A stretch of DNA of 64,000 nucleotides from Nostoc sp. FACHB-110 (GTDB lineage: Bacteria; Cyanobacteriota; Cyanobacteriia; Cyanobacteriales; Nostocaceae), in NCBI RefSeq assembly GCF_014697425.1, contig NZ_JACJRU010000001.1:496001-560000 (forward strand), read 5' to 3'. Below, piece after piece: positions 24,337 to 33,424 of the stretch. A model generated the notes under the pieces. It worked only from the letters and a program-made list of their open reading frames with translations, made no database searches and was not told where the DNA came from. Within the stretch, counting starts at the first letter, position 1, and each line of letters opens with the position of its first letter. The position numbers and the translations under genes are program-made.

Positions 24337-26688
24337 ATGGAAAAACTAGAGATGCAGAATAACAATTCTATAACAACTGCGATCGCGTCTAGCATTGGTG
24401 TAGCGATCGCTTGGTGTTTGGCTTGGGGTAATGGACGCGAACCTAATGATTTAATCACACAAACTCGTCAAGCTTTAAACCAGAGGAAAGAATTACCAGA
24501 GAAATTTCAAGAGTTGATGAGACAGGTACAGAAATTACAGCAGGAACAATTTCCTGATTCTCTGGAAAAATTAAAAGCATTACCAGCGAAATATCCAGAG
24601 TATTGGAATGCTGAAGTTGGTTTAGTTTATGGTGGTGCGACAAAAATTAAGCAATATGTATTTGAAGCTGCAAAACTTCCAGATATTCGCGGTGCGTCTG
24701 CACTACTAGATAGAATTAACTTAGTTGATTTACCTGCGTTTTTTCACTGCGAAACTCATGATGAATATGAACAGTGTCAACGTGCTAGAGAATATTGTGA
24801 GAAAGTTAGAGCTGAATGGTTAGATAAGAATGAGAATTTTCCTGGACTTTCACAAGCACTGATTCCAGAATTAATTATCTATTCTACAGGTGGAAATATC
24901 TTGGCGTTTTGTCCGGCTGCTTATGTTGATGATTTGGCAAACGCTATTGAAAAACGCTACACTGAAGAAACTTTAACAGCTAACTCTTGTGCAGTTGGGG
25001 AAAAATTTAAACTTTTAGAAATTAAATTTGGGCTATTGCCAAATGTAATTAATAATGATACTTTCTGGATAGAGAAATGTGTTAGTAATTGGGAACATGA
25101 ATTAGTCAAAGCTTACTTTGAAGATTCTGAAACATCATCAAAAGAACAAGCTTTTAAACAACGTAAAACATTTAATGAATTAGCTGGTAAATTAGCATCA
25201 TTATTTAATCAACGGCGGAATGGTAATAATATAGCTAATCGTCCTAGTCGGCGTTATCCAGCAATGTTTGAAACCCATCCTTATATAGTACGAGATGAAG
25301 GCGATCGCCGTTCGGCTGTTATCCAAGCTGAAGAACTTCCCAATAAGCCTTGGTTCTCCGAAGCTTCCGCACGTAAACGCTTAGTTGGACAGATATCTAA
25401 ACGAGATAATAGTTCTACGGAATGGTATAAAAAATCAGGTTTTATATGGCAATCTGAATACAATGCTATAGAAAGTTGGGTGAATAAATTTGAAGATTTC
25501 CTGTACGAAACACCACATAAATATTATGGTAAAGTGCGTTCAGAAAATATTCACCCTAGCCGAGTTAAAGAAGCACTTTCTGTTAGAGAAATTGGTGATG
25601 CTAGTCAACCTAAAGGTTTTGTCGCCTATATTTACGCAGATGGTAACAATATGGGAGGTTATATTCAGAGAAAAATTAAGACACCAGAAGATTACCAAAA
25701 TTTTAGTAGAGATATTTTCAAAGCTACAGAAGAATCTGTATATACAGCCTTAACAGAACATCTCGAACCCCATAAATTAAATCCAAACTTACAAGCCGAA
25801 AGAAAAAGTACAAAGGACGCTTGGATTCATCCCTTTGAAATTTTAACAATTGGTGGTGATGATGTGATGCTGATTGTTCCAGCCGATAAAGCATTAGCTA
25901 TTGCTAAAACCATTGGCGAAGAATTTGAAAAAATACTTTTAGCAAAGAATATTAGTTATAAAGAAGAGAAAACCTATAATCCTCAATCTGTACATCGCTA
26001 TCATGGTGAAAAACAGATTGTTAGCAATAATCAATGCAAACTAAGTATGTCAACTGGTGTATTAATTACGGCGGAAGATACACCGATATACTATGCACAA
26101 AAGCTAACTGAACAACTATTAAAGTCTGCTAAAAAACAAGCCAAAGAATTGAAAAAGCATGGATATTATGGTGGAACAGTAGACTTTCTAGTAATGAAGT
26201 CTGTAACAATGATTTCATCTAATATTAGTGATTTTCGTACAAACGGATTAACTAAAACTGGAAATCTTCAGCAAAAACTAAAGTTATACGCTGCACCCTA
26301 TACACTACAAGAACTTGGCGGATTATTAGCAACGGCTAAGGCTTTGAAAGACGCTGAATTTCCCAAATCGCAACTTTACCAAATTCGCAGTTTGCTAGAA
26401 CGAGGAAAACAAACCGCAATACTCAATTATCTCTATTTCCGAGCGCGTTTGAGTAACAAAAAGGCTCAAGAATTATTAAAAACCCAATTTGAGAACGCAT
26501 GGTGTAAACCTAAAAATCCAAGTAATACAGGAAACCTCGCACCTTGGATGTCATTAAAAGAAAAGAATGAAGATCCAGAGGATAAAGTCACCTATGAAAC
26601 TATTTGGCGAGAGTTAGTAGATTTATATCCATTTATCGAAAAATCTAACACCAAGTCCAAATCAGAAGCGGGGGTATTGCAATCATGA
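24337..26688 (+). CDS. cas10: Cas10 (type III-D), GGDD cyclase without HD domain
   Basis: This 783-residue protein is the large subunit of a type III effector complex and the likely cyclic oligoadenylate synthase. The cyclase motif GGDD is at about residues 506-509 (ILTIGGDDVMLIVPAD); an earlier palm segment has YGGATKIKQYVFEAAKLPDI. YADGNNMGG near residue 435 fits the conserved region before the cyclase motif. No HD nuclease motif is present at the N-terminus, which instead has a hydrophobic run at residues 12-31 (SITTAIASSIGVAIAWCLAW). The start at 24337 has AGGAG 9 nt upstream; a TTG at 24319 is an alternative. Loss of HD implies that single-strand DNA cutting is absent. The stop overlaps the next gene by 4 nt. 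Confidence 0.9.
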   Translation: MEKLEMQNNNSITTAIASSIGVAIAWCLAWGNGREPNDLITQTRQALNQRKELPEKFQELMRQVQKLQQEQFPDSLEKLKALPAKYPEYWNAEVGLVYGGATKIKQYVFEAAKLPDIRGASALLDRINLVDLPAFFHCETHDEYEQCQRAREYCEKVRAEWLDKNENFPGLSQALIPELIIYSTGGNILAFCPAAYVDDLANAIEKRYTEETLTANSCAVGEKFKLLEIKFGLLPNVINNDTFWIEKCVSNWEHELVKAYFEDSETSSKEQAFKQRKTFNELAGKLASLFNQRRNGNNIANRPSRRYPAMFETHPYIVRDEGDRRSAVIQAEELPNKPWFSEASARKRLVGQISKRDNSSTEWYKKSGFIWQSEYNAIESWVNKFEDFLYETPHKYYGKVRSENIHPSRVKEALSVREIGDASQPKGFVAYIYADGNNMGGYIQRKIKTPEDYQNFSRDIFKATEESVYTALTEHLEPHKLNPNLQAERKSTKDAWIHPFEILTIGGDDVMLIVPADKALAIAKTIGEEFEKILLAKNISYKEEKTYNPQSVHRYHGEKQIVSNNQCKLSMSTGVLITAEDTPIYYAQKLTEQLLKSAKKQAKELKKHGYYGGTVDFLVMKSVTMISSNISDFRTNGLTKTGNLQQKLKLYAAPYTLQELGGLLATAKALKDAEFPKSQLYQIRSLLERGKQTAILNYLYFRARLSNKKAQELLKTQFENAWCKPKNPSNTGNLAPWMSLKEKNEDPEDKVTYETIWRELVDLYPFIEKSNTKSKSEAGVLQS

Positions 26689-27398
26689 TTACTTTAAACA
26701 AGTTATCCCAAAATTCAATTAAAACTATTAACCTCACAGCCGTAATTGATACAGCCTTATGTGTGGGTGCTGGTGGTTCTGATGGTTCACTTGCAGATAA
26801 ACCTATAGTCCGCAACGCTAAAGGACAATTAATCATTCCCGCTTCCCAACTCAAAGGAAGACTACGCCACGAATGTGAAAAAATAGCTAGGGGTTTAGGA
26901 TGGCAAATATTTGATTCACCTAAAGCTGAAACCCTACGTCCAAAAGATGAAGAAGTAGACAGCAGATTTTTAGAAGAATATCAAGTAGAGGGTTACAAAG
27001 GTTATCACTGCTTAATTTCCCAGATATTTGGAAATCCTGTACTTCCATCTCGCATAGTTGTAGATGACTTGATTTGTCCCATAGAAAAAGATGATTTACC
27101 GGAAGTATTACGTCCTGGTGTGACTATTAACCGTCGTCGTCATACCGCCGAAGATAACAAACTCTACTTTCTCGAAACTTCCCCAGTTAATAACAAGCTG
27201 GAATTTATTGGACACATTCACTTATTACCAGATTGTCCCATCCAGACTAAACCCTTGGTTTTAGCAGGCTTGCGACATATTCACGCCCTGGGGGGAAGTA
27301 AATCTGCTGGCTTGGGTTGGTTGAGTTGGAAAGAATTGGAAACCTTACCACTAGATAATCAAGCTTGGGAAACGCTACTACCAAAAACACAGTCATGA
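26685..27398 (+). CDS. cas7: Cas7 backbone RAMP protein (Csm3-like)
   Basis: This 237-residue RAMP-superfamily protein would be a crRNA-binding backbone subunit. It has the N-terminal ferredoxin-like strand with CVGAGGSDGSLADKPIVR, the ASQLKGRLRHE helix start (the usual PGSSLKG position), and a C-terminal Gly-rich loop GGSKSAGLGW. The Asp in LADKPIVR sits where Csm3 carries its target-RNA cleaving Asp, so slicer activity is plausible. It overlaps cas10 by 4 nt and csx10 by 4 nt (ATGA), which indicates translational coupling. Confidence 0.83.
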   Translation: MITLNKLSQNSIKTINLTAVIDTALCVGAGGSDGSLADKPIVRNAKGQLIIPASQLKGRLRHECEKIARGLGWQIFDSPKAETLRPKDEEVDSRFLEEYQVEGYKGYHCLISQIFGNPVLPSRIVVDDLICPIEKDDLPEVLRPGVTINRRRHTAEDNKLYFLETSPVNNKLEFIGHIHLLPDCPIQTKPLVLAGLRHIHALGGSKSAGLGWLSWKELETLPLDNQAWETLLPKTQS

Positions 27399-28723
27399 AG
27401 CGGATTAAATTAAAGATTACAGCATTATCACCACTGGCGATCGCAGGTAAAAAACCTGGTTCTGTCAGTGTAGCCGAAGATCATATTCCTGGTTCTGTCA
27501 TTCGGGGTGCGATCGCCTCTCAAATTTTACAAGTATCTGGCATTACCAACCAAGACCTAGCCACAGATGGCGGTGATTTCACAACACTATTTTTAGATGA
27601 TGAACCTGCAATTTTTCAAAATGCTTATCCAGCAGTTGCTACAGTTGTAAAGAAATCATTCTTAATTAATAAGAAAAATCCTGATAAGGAAAAATATGAC
27701 ATCATCTCTCAAGTCGTGAATGATGATGTCATGGTTTTACCAGCTACAGCCGTCAGTTCTAAAAACGATTCAGGTTTTCAACCCAAAGGTAATGGAGTAT
27801 TTGATACTTTAATTGATCGTTTTTGTGCAGATGCTTACAATTTTCCTTATGACCCTAGTGATCCTAAATCTATAAAAGATAAGACTGACGCAAGAGTTGA
27901 ACCATACAGTGGGTTTTATAGTTGCAAGGATGGTAAATATCACAGTCATTCTGTTAGCACCCGCTTTTTAACACGCGTGGGAATTAACCGCCGTCGCGCC
28001 ACATCAGAGGAAGAAATTCTCTATAGTATTGAAGTTTTAAATGAGTCATTTGTCCAAAATCCTCAAGAAAAAAATTGGCATACTGTAATTTACCGCAGCG
28101 CAATTTTAGTTAACAATGAAGACTTAGCTAAATCATTGGCAAAATTTATCAATGATAATAGCCTGATATTTCGCTTGGGTGGTGCGACTTCCAGAGGTTT
28201 AGGTAAAGTTAAAATTGAAGGAGAACTTGACAATAGTGTTCCAGATATTGACAAGAGAATTCATAAATTTAACCAACAATTAGAAAATCGTTGGAAACGG
28301 TGGGTAGTTTTCGGTAAACCAGACAATAACCTAATAGAAAATCGTAGTTATTTCACTATTGATTTACAATCTGATGCTATTCTGACAGAGAATTGGCGAC
28401 ACACTACAGTTATTTCAGAAAAGATGCTCAAGCAGTTTACAGGAATTAAAGATGATGATTCCCTAGAACTACATACAGCCTACAGTACCTATAACTATCG
28501 TTCTGGCTGGAATGCTGCTTGGGGTTTGATGAAAGATATAGAGTTAGTCACAACTAGAGGCGCGGTTTATTTATTTAGTGTTAATAAGGAAAAAGCAGAA
28601 GAATGGACTGATAAATTAAAGGAATTGGAACTAAAAGGAGTAGGCGATCGCACCTGTGAAGGCTTCGGACAAGTCCAAATTTGTAATGAATTTCATAGTG
28701 TATTTAGGGAGAATGCAAAATGA
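27395..28723 (+). CDS. csx10: Csx10 (Cas5-like RAMP of type III-D)
   Basis: This 442-residue protein fits Csx10, the Cas5-type RAMP that marks type III-D loci and would hold the 5' handle of the crRNA. Visible marks are the N-terminal IKLKITALSPLAIAGKKPGS strand, IPGSVIRGAIASQIL, a middle RVGINRRRATSEEEILYSIE and two Gly-rich loops, RLGGATSRGLGKVKIEG and GVGDRTCEGFGQVQI. The ATG at 27395 overlaps the previous stop as ATGA; longer in-frame starts were rejected. It also overlaps the next gene by 4 nt. Csx10 here is the best single reason to call the locus III-D. Confidence 0.82.
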   Translation: MKRIKLKITALSPLAIAGKKPGSVSVAEDHIPGSVIRGAIASQILQVSGITNQDLATDGGDFTTLFLDDEPAIFQNAYPAVATVVKKSFLINKKNPDKEKYDIISQVVNDDVMVLPATAVSSKNDSGFQPKGNGVFDTLIDRFCADAYNFPYDPSDPKSIKDKTDARVEPYSGFYSCKDGKYHSHSVSTRFLTRVGINRRRATSEEEILYSIEVLNESFVQNPQEKNWHTVIYRSAILVNNEDLAKSLAKFINDNSLIFRLGGATSRGLGKVKIEGELDNSVPDIDKRIHKFNQQLENRWKRWVVFGKPDNNLIENRSYFTIDLQSDAILTENWRHTTVISEKMLKQFTGIKDDDSLELHTAYSTYNYRSGWNAAWGLMKDIELVTTRGAVYLFSVNKEKAEEWTDKLKELELKGVGDRTCEGFGQVQICNEFHSVFRENAK

Positions 28724-29133
28724 GTGATTTTTCAGAACAACAAAAACAATTGAAAATCCAAAAAGGAATCCGTCAAGCCGAAGATGATTTAGTTATTTGG
28801 GTTCAGCAAGCTTTAGATAACAAACAATCTTATGGTGATTTAGAAGAATCTCAATTTCGTAACTTAGTTCGCGTTTCAGACACAACAGATAGTGCAGAAG
28901 TTATTAAAAATTTCTTGCGTTATCAAGTAGGACGTGATAAGAAATGGGGTAAAGGTAAAGGTTCTTTAGCTGAGAAAATAGTTGAAGATATCGACAAAAA
29001 TATAAAGAAATCTGCTGAAATAATTGCAGAATGCTGCCAAGCCGACTATAAACCCATTTGGTTAGAATTGATTCGCCGTTACTTAGGCTATGGCGCAAGG
29101 TATTTGAAATACAAGCGTGATGGTGCAGCTTAA
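28720..29133 (+). CDS. Cas11-like small helical subunit
   Basis: This 137-residue, mostly helical and charged protein lies between csx10 and the CARF effector and overlaps csx10 by 4 nt. It has SQFRNLVRVSDTTDSAEVIK, NFLRYQVGRDKKWGKG and a basic C-terminal helix WLELIRRYLGYGARYLKYKR. Size, composition and place match small subunits of type III-D complexes, which line the target RNA filament. No enzymatic motif is seen. Assignment rests mainly on context and helical pattern. Confidence 0.65.
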   Translation: MSDFSEQQKQLKIQKGIRQAEDDLVIWVQQALDNKQSYGDLEESQFRNLVRVSDTTDSAEVIKNFLRYQVGRDKKWGKGKGSLAEKIVEDIDKNIKKSAEIIAECCQADYKPIWLELIRRYLGYGARYLKYKRDGAA

Positions 29134-29164
29134 AGTTTGATTTAGAATTAAAATAAGGAAAAGT

Positions 29165-30298
29165 ATGCGTAGAGTTGTTGTTTCAACTATCGGAACTAGC
29201 CTATTAACTAATCAGATTAAACGTTCTGATGAGGCTGAAAAAGATTGGTATAATCAACTGAGAGATACAGCTAATTTTACACTAGAAAATACACCTCAAG
29301 ACGTTATTTCAATAATTGAAACACTCAAAAATAGAGCAATTGAGAAACTTGAGAAAAGTTCAATTCCTCAGATTCGTTTAGCCAGCGCAGAACTAAATGG
29401 GATTCATGGATTGTATAACAATGAATTGCAGGAAGGAATACAAGATATTCATTGGCTAATTTCTACCGATACTGCACAAGGTAAAGCGACTGCGGAAATC
29501 GTGAAAGAATTTCTCAGAAAACAAGGATTATTTAACACTAGTATTTATACTCCTGATGGACTTTCAACAGCAACAACAACAACATTTTCAGAAGGAATAG
29601 ATGATTTACTGGTGTGGTTGCGAAAAGAAATTATACCTTTAAAATATACCTACAGAATTTGTTTTAATCTGGTTGGAAGTTTCAAGAGTTTGCAAGGCTA
29701 TCTAAATACAATTGGTATGTTCTATGCCCATGAGATAATTTATATATTTGAGGGCAAAGAATCCAATCTAATTACAATTCCTCGCCTACCGATTAAAGTA
29801 GATGAATCTCTGATTGAACCGTATACTGTTCAGTTGGCTTTAATGTCCGAAGGAATAGGACTTGATTCATCAGAAGTTCAAGGAATTCCTGAAGCTTTGA
29901 TTGGTGAATTTAACGGCAAAAAAGTCTTGTCTACTTGGGGAGACTTAATATGGGATGAATCTAAAGATAACTTATTATCTGGTAATTTATTAGAATTCCC
30001 TAGACTTAAATACACAGAAACATTCCGAGCCGATTACAATAAAATTAAAGATAAGACAGAAAAAGTACAACTTCAGCAAGACCTAGCGAAAGTTTCAGGG
30101 TTGTTAAAAGAATCTCATGGAGATACAAGCGTACTTTTTCAACCAGTAGACTATACGCGCTATAAAAATTCAAATGAGATAGATCACTTCCGTGTCAATC
30201 GCAGTCTCAGAATTAGCTGCAAAGTGTTGGAAGGTGGTATTTTATCCCTACGATACTACGGAACTCATAACCATGTTGAAAGAAGCGAAGGACTTTAA
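29165..30298 (+). CDS. CARF-RelE effector, Cami1-like mRNA interferase
   Basis: This 377-residue protein begins with a CARF domain of the APE2256 type: VVVSTIGTSLLTNQI, LISTDTAQGKATAEIVKEFL, and FNLVGSFKSLQGYLNTIGMF, the segments that bind cyclic oligoadenylate. The last 90 residues look like a RelE-fold toxin: FRADYNKIKDKTEKVQLQQD, HFRVNRSLRISCKVLEGG, then LSLRYYGTHNHVER. This order matches Cami1, a CARF-RelE protein that cleaves mRNA at the ribosome after cyclic-oligoadenylate activation. There is no HEPN domain as in Csm6/Csx1. It lies 31 bp after the cas11-like gene. Toxicity on activation is expected from the family; the ligand size is not known. Confidence 0.75.
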   Translation: MRRVVVSTIGTSLLTNQIKRSDEAEKDWYNQLRDTANFTLENTPQDVISIIETLKNRAIEKLEKSSIPQIRLASAELNGIHGLYNNELQEGIQDIHWLISTDTAQGKATAEIVKEFLRKQGLFNTSIYTPDGLSTATTTTFSEGIDDLLVWLRKEIIPLKYTYRICFNLVGSFKSLQGYLNTIGMFYAHEIIYIFEGKESNLITIPRLPIKVDESLIEPYTVQLALMSEGIGLDSSEVQGIPEALIGEFNGKKVLSTWGDLIWDESKDNLLSGNLLEFPRLKYTETFRADYNKIKDKTEKVQLQQDLAKVSGLLKESHGDTSVLFQPVDYTRYKNSNEIDHFRVNRSLRISCKVLEGGILSLRYYGTHNHVERSEGL

Positions 30299-30302
30299 AA
30301 AT

Positions 30303-30390
30303 CATTCTTCTCTCTGCGCCTCTGCGTGACGGACACTTTGCTCAAGTCGGTAAAGCCGCCCACACAAGTGTCCTCCTCTGCGTGAGCAAA
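30303..30390. repeat. Tandem repeat cluster inside the cas operon
   Basis: CTCTGCGCCTCTGCGTGACG and further CTCTGCGTGA units separate the CARF effector gene from csx7. This is the same intergenic repeat family in inverse orientation. It is the first sizeable gap in the operon (122 bp) and may mark a module junction. Confidence 0.5.
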
Positions 30391-30420
30391 TAATAAATTA
30401 ATTCAGCAACACCAAATTTT

Positions 30421-31323
30421 ATGTTTGACACCTTCAAAAATCGCCTAGAAATTACAGGCGTACTTACCACAATCACAGCCTTAAGAATTAGTGCAGGTCG
30501 TTCTAGTGAACCCATAGGCTCAGATTTACCCGTAATTAAAGACAGTTTGGGTAATCCATTAATACCAGGATCTAGCTTTAAAGGCGCAATGCGATCGCGC
30601 CTAGAAAGTTTCCTCCGTGGTATCAATCCTAATTTAGCTGCAAATCCAGCTATAGAAGCCGAATGGTCAATTACCAATGACCGCATGAATGGAGAAAATG
30701 GTATTAAGAAGGACGTTGAAAAAGAACTTGAAAAATATCCCCAAGCGGAACGAAGTGGAAAACGGGATCAGTTACTCACAGAGAAAATTATTAGTGAAAC
30801 AGATATAACCTCTCTGCTATTTGGTTCACCTTGGATAGCAAGCAAATTCCAAGTCCGGGATTTAACCGTAGTCCCTGACACATGGTTTGGACAATATCAA
30901 GAAAGAGACGGTGTAGCCATCGACAGAGACACCGAAACCGCCGCAGACGGGAAACTCTACGACTTTCAAGTAGTTCCAGCAGGGACGCAGTTTCAATTTA
31001 AAGCGGTGGTAGAAAACGCCGAGGAGTATGAACTGGGACTGTTGATGATTGGGTTACACCAGTTTGAGACAGAACAAATACCACTGGGTGGAGGGCGATC
31101 GCGTGGCTTGGGTGTCGTTAAACTAGATATTGAGGAAATGCTGTGGTTTGACTATCCTGAAAATCAACCAGACTTGTTGCTAGATTATCTCAAAAAATTG
31201 GTGATGGGAGATAAGAGTGCTTACGAAGATGCACGAGAGTTTAAAGACCATTGGGTACAACAGTTAATTGACTATCTGAACAGTCAAGCAGCTAATAGAA
31301 ATAATACTGAAGTTAGGAGTTAA
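30421..31323 (+). CDS. csx7: Csx7-like Cas7 RAMP protein
   Basis: This 300-residue RAMP protein fits the Csx7 (SSO1426-like) group. It opens FDTFKNRLEITGVLTTITAL, followed by RISAGRSSEPIGSDLPVIKD, NPLIPGSSFKGAMRSRLESF, the middle FQVRDLTVVPDTWF and ERDGVAIDRDTETAADGKLY, and a Gly-rich loop PLGGGRSRGLGVVKLD. The Asp in GSDLPVIKD is at the candidate target-RNA cleavage position. It would be one of several Cas7 backbone subunits. A repeat cluster precedes it; the next gene starts 2 bp after its stop. Confidence 0.82.
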   Translation: MFDTFKNRLEITGVLTTITALRISAGRSSEPIGSDLPVIKDSLGNPLIPGSSFKGAMRSRLESFLRGINPNLAANPAIEAEWSITNDRMNGENGIKKDVEKELEKYPQAERSGKRDQLLTEKIISETDITSLLFGSPWIASKFQVRDLTVVPDTWFGQYQERDGVAIDRDTETAADGKLYDFQVVPAGTQFQFKAVVENAEEYELGLLMIGLHQFETEQIPLGGGRSRGLGVVKLDIEEMLWFDYPENQPDLLLDYLKKLVMGDKSAYEDAREFKDHWVQQLIDYLNSQAANRNNTEVRS

Positions 31324-31325
31324 AT

Positions 31326-31946
31326 ATGGCTTTTAGTAATTTCAAAACCATTGGTGAAGTTATCAAAGCATTTCAAGTAACCTATACTGAAGAAAATTTT
31401 ATTGTTGAAGTTCAGTTCACTATTCCTGATTACTTCCGGGAAGACTTAGAATTTACGATGCGAGAAGGAGCAGTTGACTGTTCTGAATTTGCTATATGTG
31501 AAAATCTGATCGCTCCCATCCTAAAACAAGTTTGGAAGATATATAGCGGTAAGTTTATTTTGTGGAGTCATTATGCTCTCAACTATGATGAGAAACTATC
31601 AGGATTTCCTGAATATATTTTAGCTAAACGTTCTCCTTTAGGTAAAGTTGTCTTTGATAAACCATATTTTATCTTAGTTGAAGCTAAACAAGATAATTTT
31701 GAGAGTGGTTGGGCGCAATGTCTAGCAGAAATGATTGCGGCTCAAAGATTAAACGGAGAATATCAACTAGTAATTTACGGTATTGTTTCTAATGGTGCAA
31801 CATGGCAGTTTGGTAAATTAGAAGGAGAAAAATTTACTAGAAATATCACACCTTACACTATATACGAACTAGATAAATTATTTTCTGCTGTTAATTTCAT
31901 ATTCCAACAGTGTGAAGTACAGCTAAATAATTTAGTAGCAGCTTAG
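31326..31946 (+). CDS. PD-(D/E)XK nuclease-like protein within the cas operon
   Basis: This 206-residue protein shows a possible restriction-endonuclease-like core: P95-E96 in LSGFPEYILAKRS, then a strand ending in E119-A-K121 (KPYFILVEAKQDNFESGW) and Q131 in AQCLAEMIAAQ. That order (PE, ExK, downstream Gln) is the PD-(D/E)XK pattern. It starts 2 bp after csx7 and precedes another cas7 by 25 bp, so it is co-transcribed with effector subunits. It lacks a CARF domain, so it is not Can1, Can2 or Card1. Related free-standing proteins occur in cyanobacteria outside CRISPR loci; its role here is unknown. Confidence 0.6.
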   Translation: MAFSNFKTIGEVIKAFQVTYTEENFIVEVQFTIPDYFREDLEFTMREGAVDCSEFAICENLIAPILKQVWKIYSGKFILWSHYALNYDEKLSGFPEYILAKRSPLGKVVFDKPYFILVEAKQDNFESGWAQCLAEMIAAQRLNGEYQLVIYGIVSNGATWQFGKLEGEKFTRNITPYTIYELDKLFSAVNFIFQQCEVQLNNLVAA

Positions 31947-31971
31947 TTTTTATTATCAAATAAATCCAGTC

Positions 31972-32985
31972 ATGCACAAAAGATTTGTTAATCACTGCAC
32001 AATCGATTTAACCATTATACCTGATGGGCCGATTTTAATTAAGTCAGGAAAAGAAGGAGCAGACCCCACAAAGCCTGATATGGAATTTGTCGAAACCTAT
32101 CACGCTGGGGGACGTTCAATTTATTTACCAGGAAGCAGTTTAAAAGGAGCAATTCGCGCTCATGCAGAACGAATTGTTAGAACGATAGGAGGTGAACAAC
32201 GTCCCAAATTAAATAGTCAAAAGATTTGGGCTAGTCACTTGTTGGATGAAACCAATCAAGATAACAATCCCAATTTCTATTTAACAAAATGGAAAAATGA
32301 CGAAAAGAACAAGAAACCTGAAGATAAACATCCTCATCCAGGTGCTGTAATTTACAATCAATCCTGCTTTATCTCGCAAATATTTGGTAATACTTCCATT
32401 GCTAGTAGATTCAGAATTGAAGATGCTCACCCAGATAGCTCACAGCCTGTGAGAATTGAGGAACGTAATGGTGTAGCAATTGATAGAGTTTTTGGTTCTG
32501 TTGCAGTGGGGCCATTTAATTATCAAGTCTGCACGGCTGGAGAATTTAAAACTAAAATCCACCTCAAGAATTTTACCTTAGCGCAACTAGGTTTAATTGG
32601 TTTAGTCTTGCGAGATTTAAATGATGGTTGGTTTGGTTTAGGGTTTGCTAAATCTCGCGGATTGGGTACTGTGGAAGTGAAATTAAATCAAGCTGTTGTG
32701 CAGTATCCTGGTTGTATTTTATCAGAAGATAAACAAGAAATTCACGCTTTGGGTAGTGAGAGTAAATGGAGTAAGACTTTTCTTTTAGGTGTAGGGGAAT
32801 TTTTACAAGCTGAAGACGTAAAATTATATGGTTTTGCTAAACAAGACCATCAAGATACACCAGTCGCCGCGCAAGCAATGGAATTAGGTTTTGGTGTCCA
32901 ACTTGTTTGGCGAGAAGGAACAGTCAATGATTTATTTGAAAGATGTGTTAGGTCTTGGAGTCAGTTACTAGCAGGTGCTAAATGA
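31972..32985 (+). CDS. Cas7-like RAMP protein (third)
   Basis: This 337-residue RAMP protein has TIDLTIIPDGPILIKSGKEG, YLPGSSLKGAIRAHAERIVR, CFISQIFGNTSIASRFRIED, ERNGVAIDRVFGSVAVGPFN and a Gly-rich loop FGLGFAKSRGLGTVEVKL. It would be another backbone subunit of the type III-D complex. Its C-terminal 90 residues beyond the Gly loop extend past a minimal Cas7. It overlaps csx19 by 4 nt (ATGA), so the two are translationally coupled. Confidence 0.78.
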   Translation: MHKRFVNHCTIDLTIIPDGPILIKSGKEGADPTKPDMEFVETYHAGGRSIYLPGSSLKGAIRAHAERIVRTIGGEQRPKLNSQKIWASHLLDETNQDNNPNFYLTKWKNDEKNKKPEDKHPHPGAVIYNQSCFISQIFGNTSIASRFRIEDAHPDSSQPVRIEERNGVAIDRVFGSVAVGPFNYQVCTAGEFKTKIHLKNFTLAQLGLIGLVLRDLNDGWFGLGFAKSRGLGTVEVKLNQAVVQYPGCILSEDKQEIHALGSESKWSKTFLLGVGEFLQAEDVKLYGFAKQDHQDTPVAAQAMELGFGVQLVWREGTVNDLFERCVRSWSQLLAGAK

Positions 32986-33422
32986 GTAATTTTGTAGGGT
33001 TTAAAGAAGCTGTATCAGTCACTAAGTTGCTAGAATTAATTGATAAGTTTCCTACTAAATCTAGTTATTACTTCTTCCGTTGGACTCATGCAGTTAGCGG
33101 CATAAGAAAGGAACAGCCAAAGGAAACAGAGTTCCCTATGCTTGAGGGACAAATGTTTAGTCACGATTTTGAATTACGTTGGAAGTATAAGCAGCAAAAT
33201 AATTATGAAGTGCTGTTATTAAGTATTAATGGCAATCATCCAGATTTTGAGTTATTGGGTGAAGATTGGTTAGTTCAAGAACACAATGCTTATATATATC
33301 CTGCCACAGAAACCAGATTTCCTAAAGGCTTCAAAACTCAAAATGTAGATGTAAAACAGCGATATTTTATTGATAAAAAAACTGCAACTGTGCATTTTGT
33401 TGCACTTACCACTAACAAATAA
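32982..33422 (+). CDS. csx19: Csx19 (TIGR03984)
   Basis: This 146-residue protein matches Csx19, a small protein characteristic of type III-D loci. It has YYFFRWTHAVSGIRKEQPKE, FSHDFELRWKYKQQNNYEVL, a GEDWLVQEHNAYIYP stretch and a beta-rich end. No catalytic motif is recognised; it is thought to be a structural component. It sits between two RAMP genes with a 4-nt overlap before and 2 bp after. Confidence 0.75.
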   Translation: MSNFVGFKEAVSVTKLLELIDKFPTKSSYYFFRWTHAVSGIRKEQPKETEFPMLEGQMFSHDFELRWKYKQQNNYEVLLLSINGNHPDFELLGEDWLVQEHNAYIYPATETRFPKGFKTQNVDVKQRYFIDKKTATVHFVALTTNK

Positions 33423-33424
33423 AC

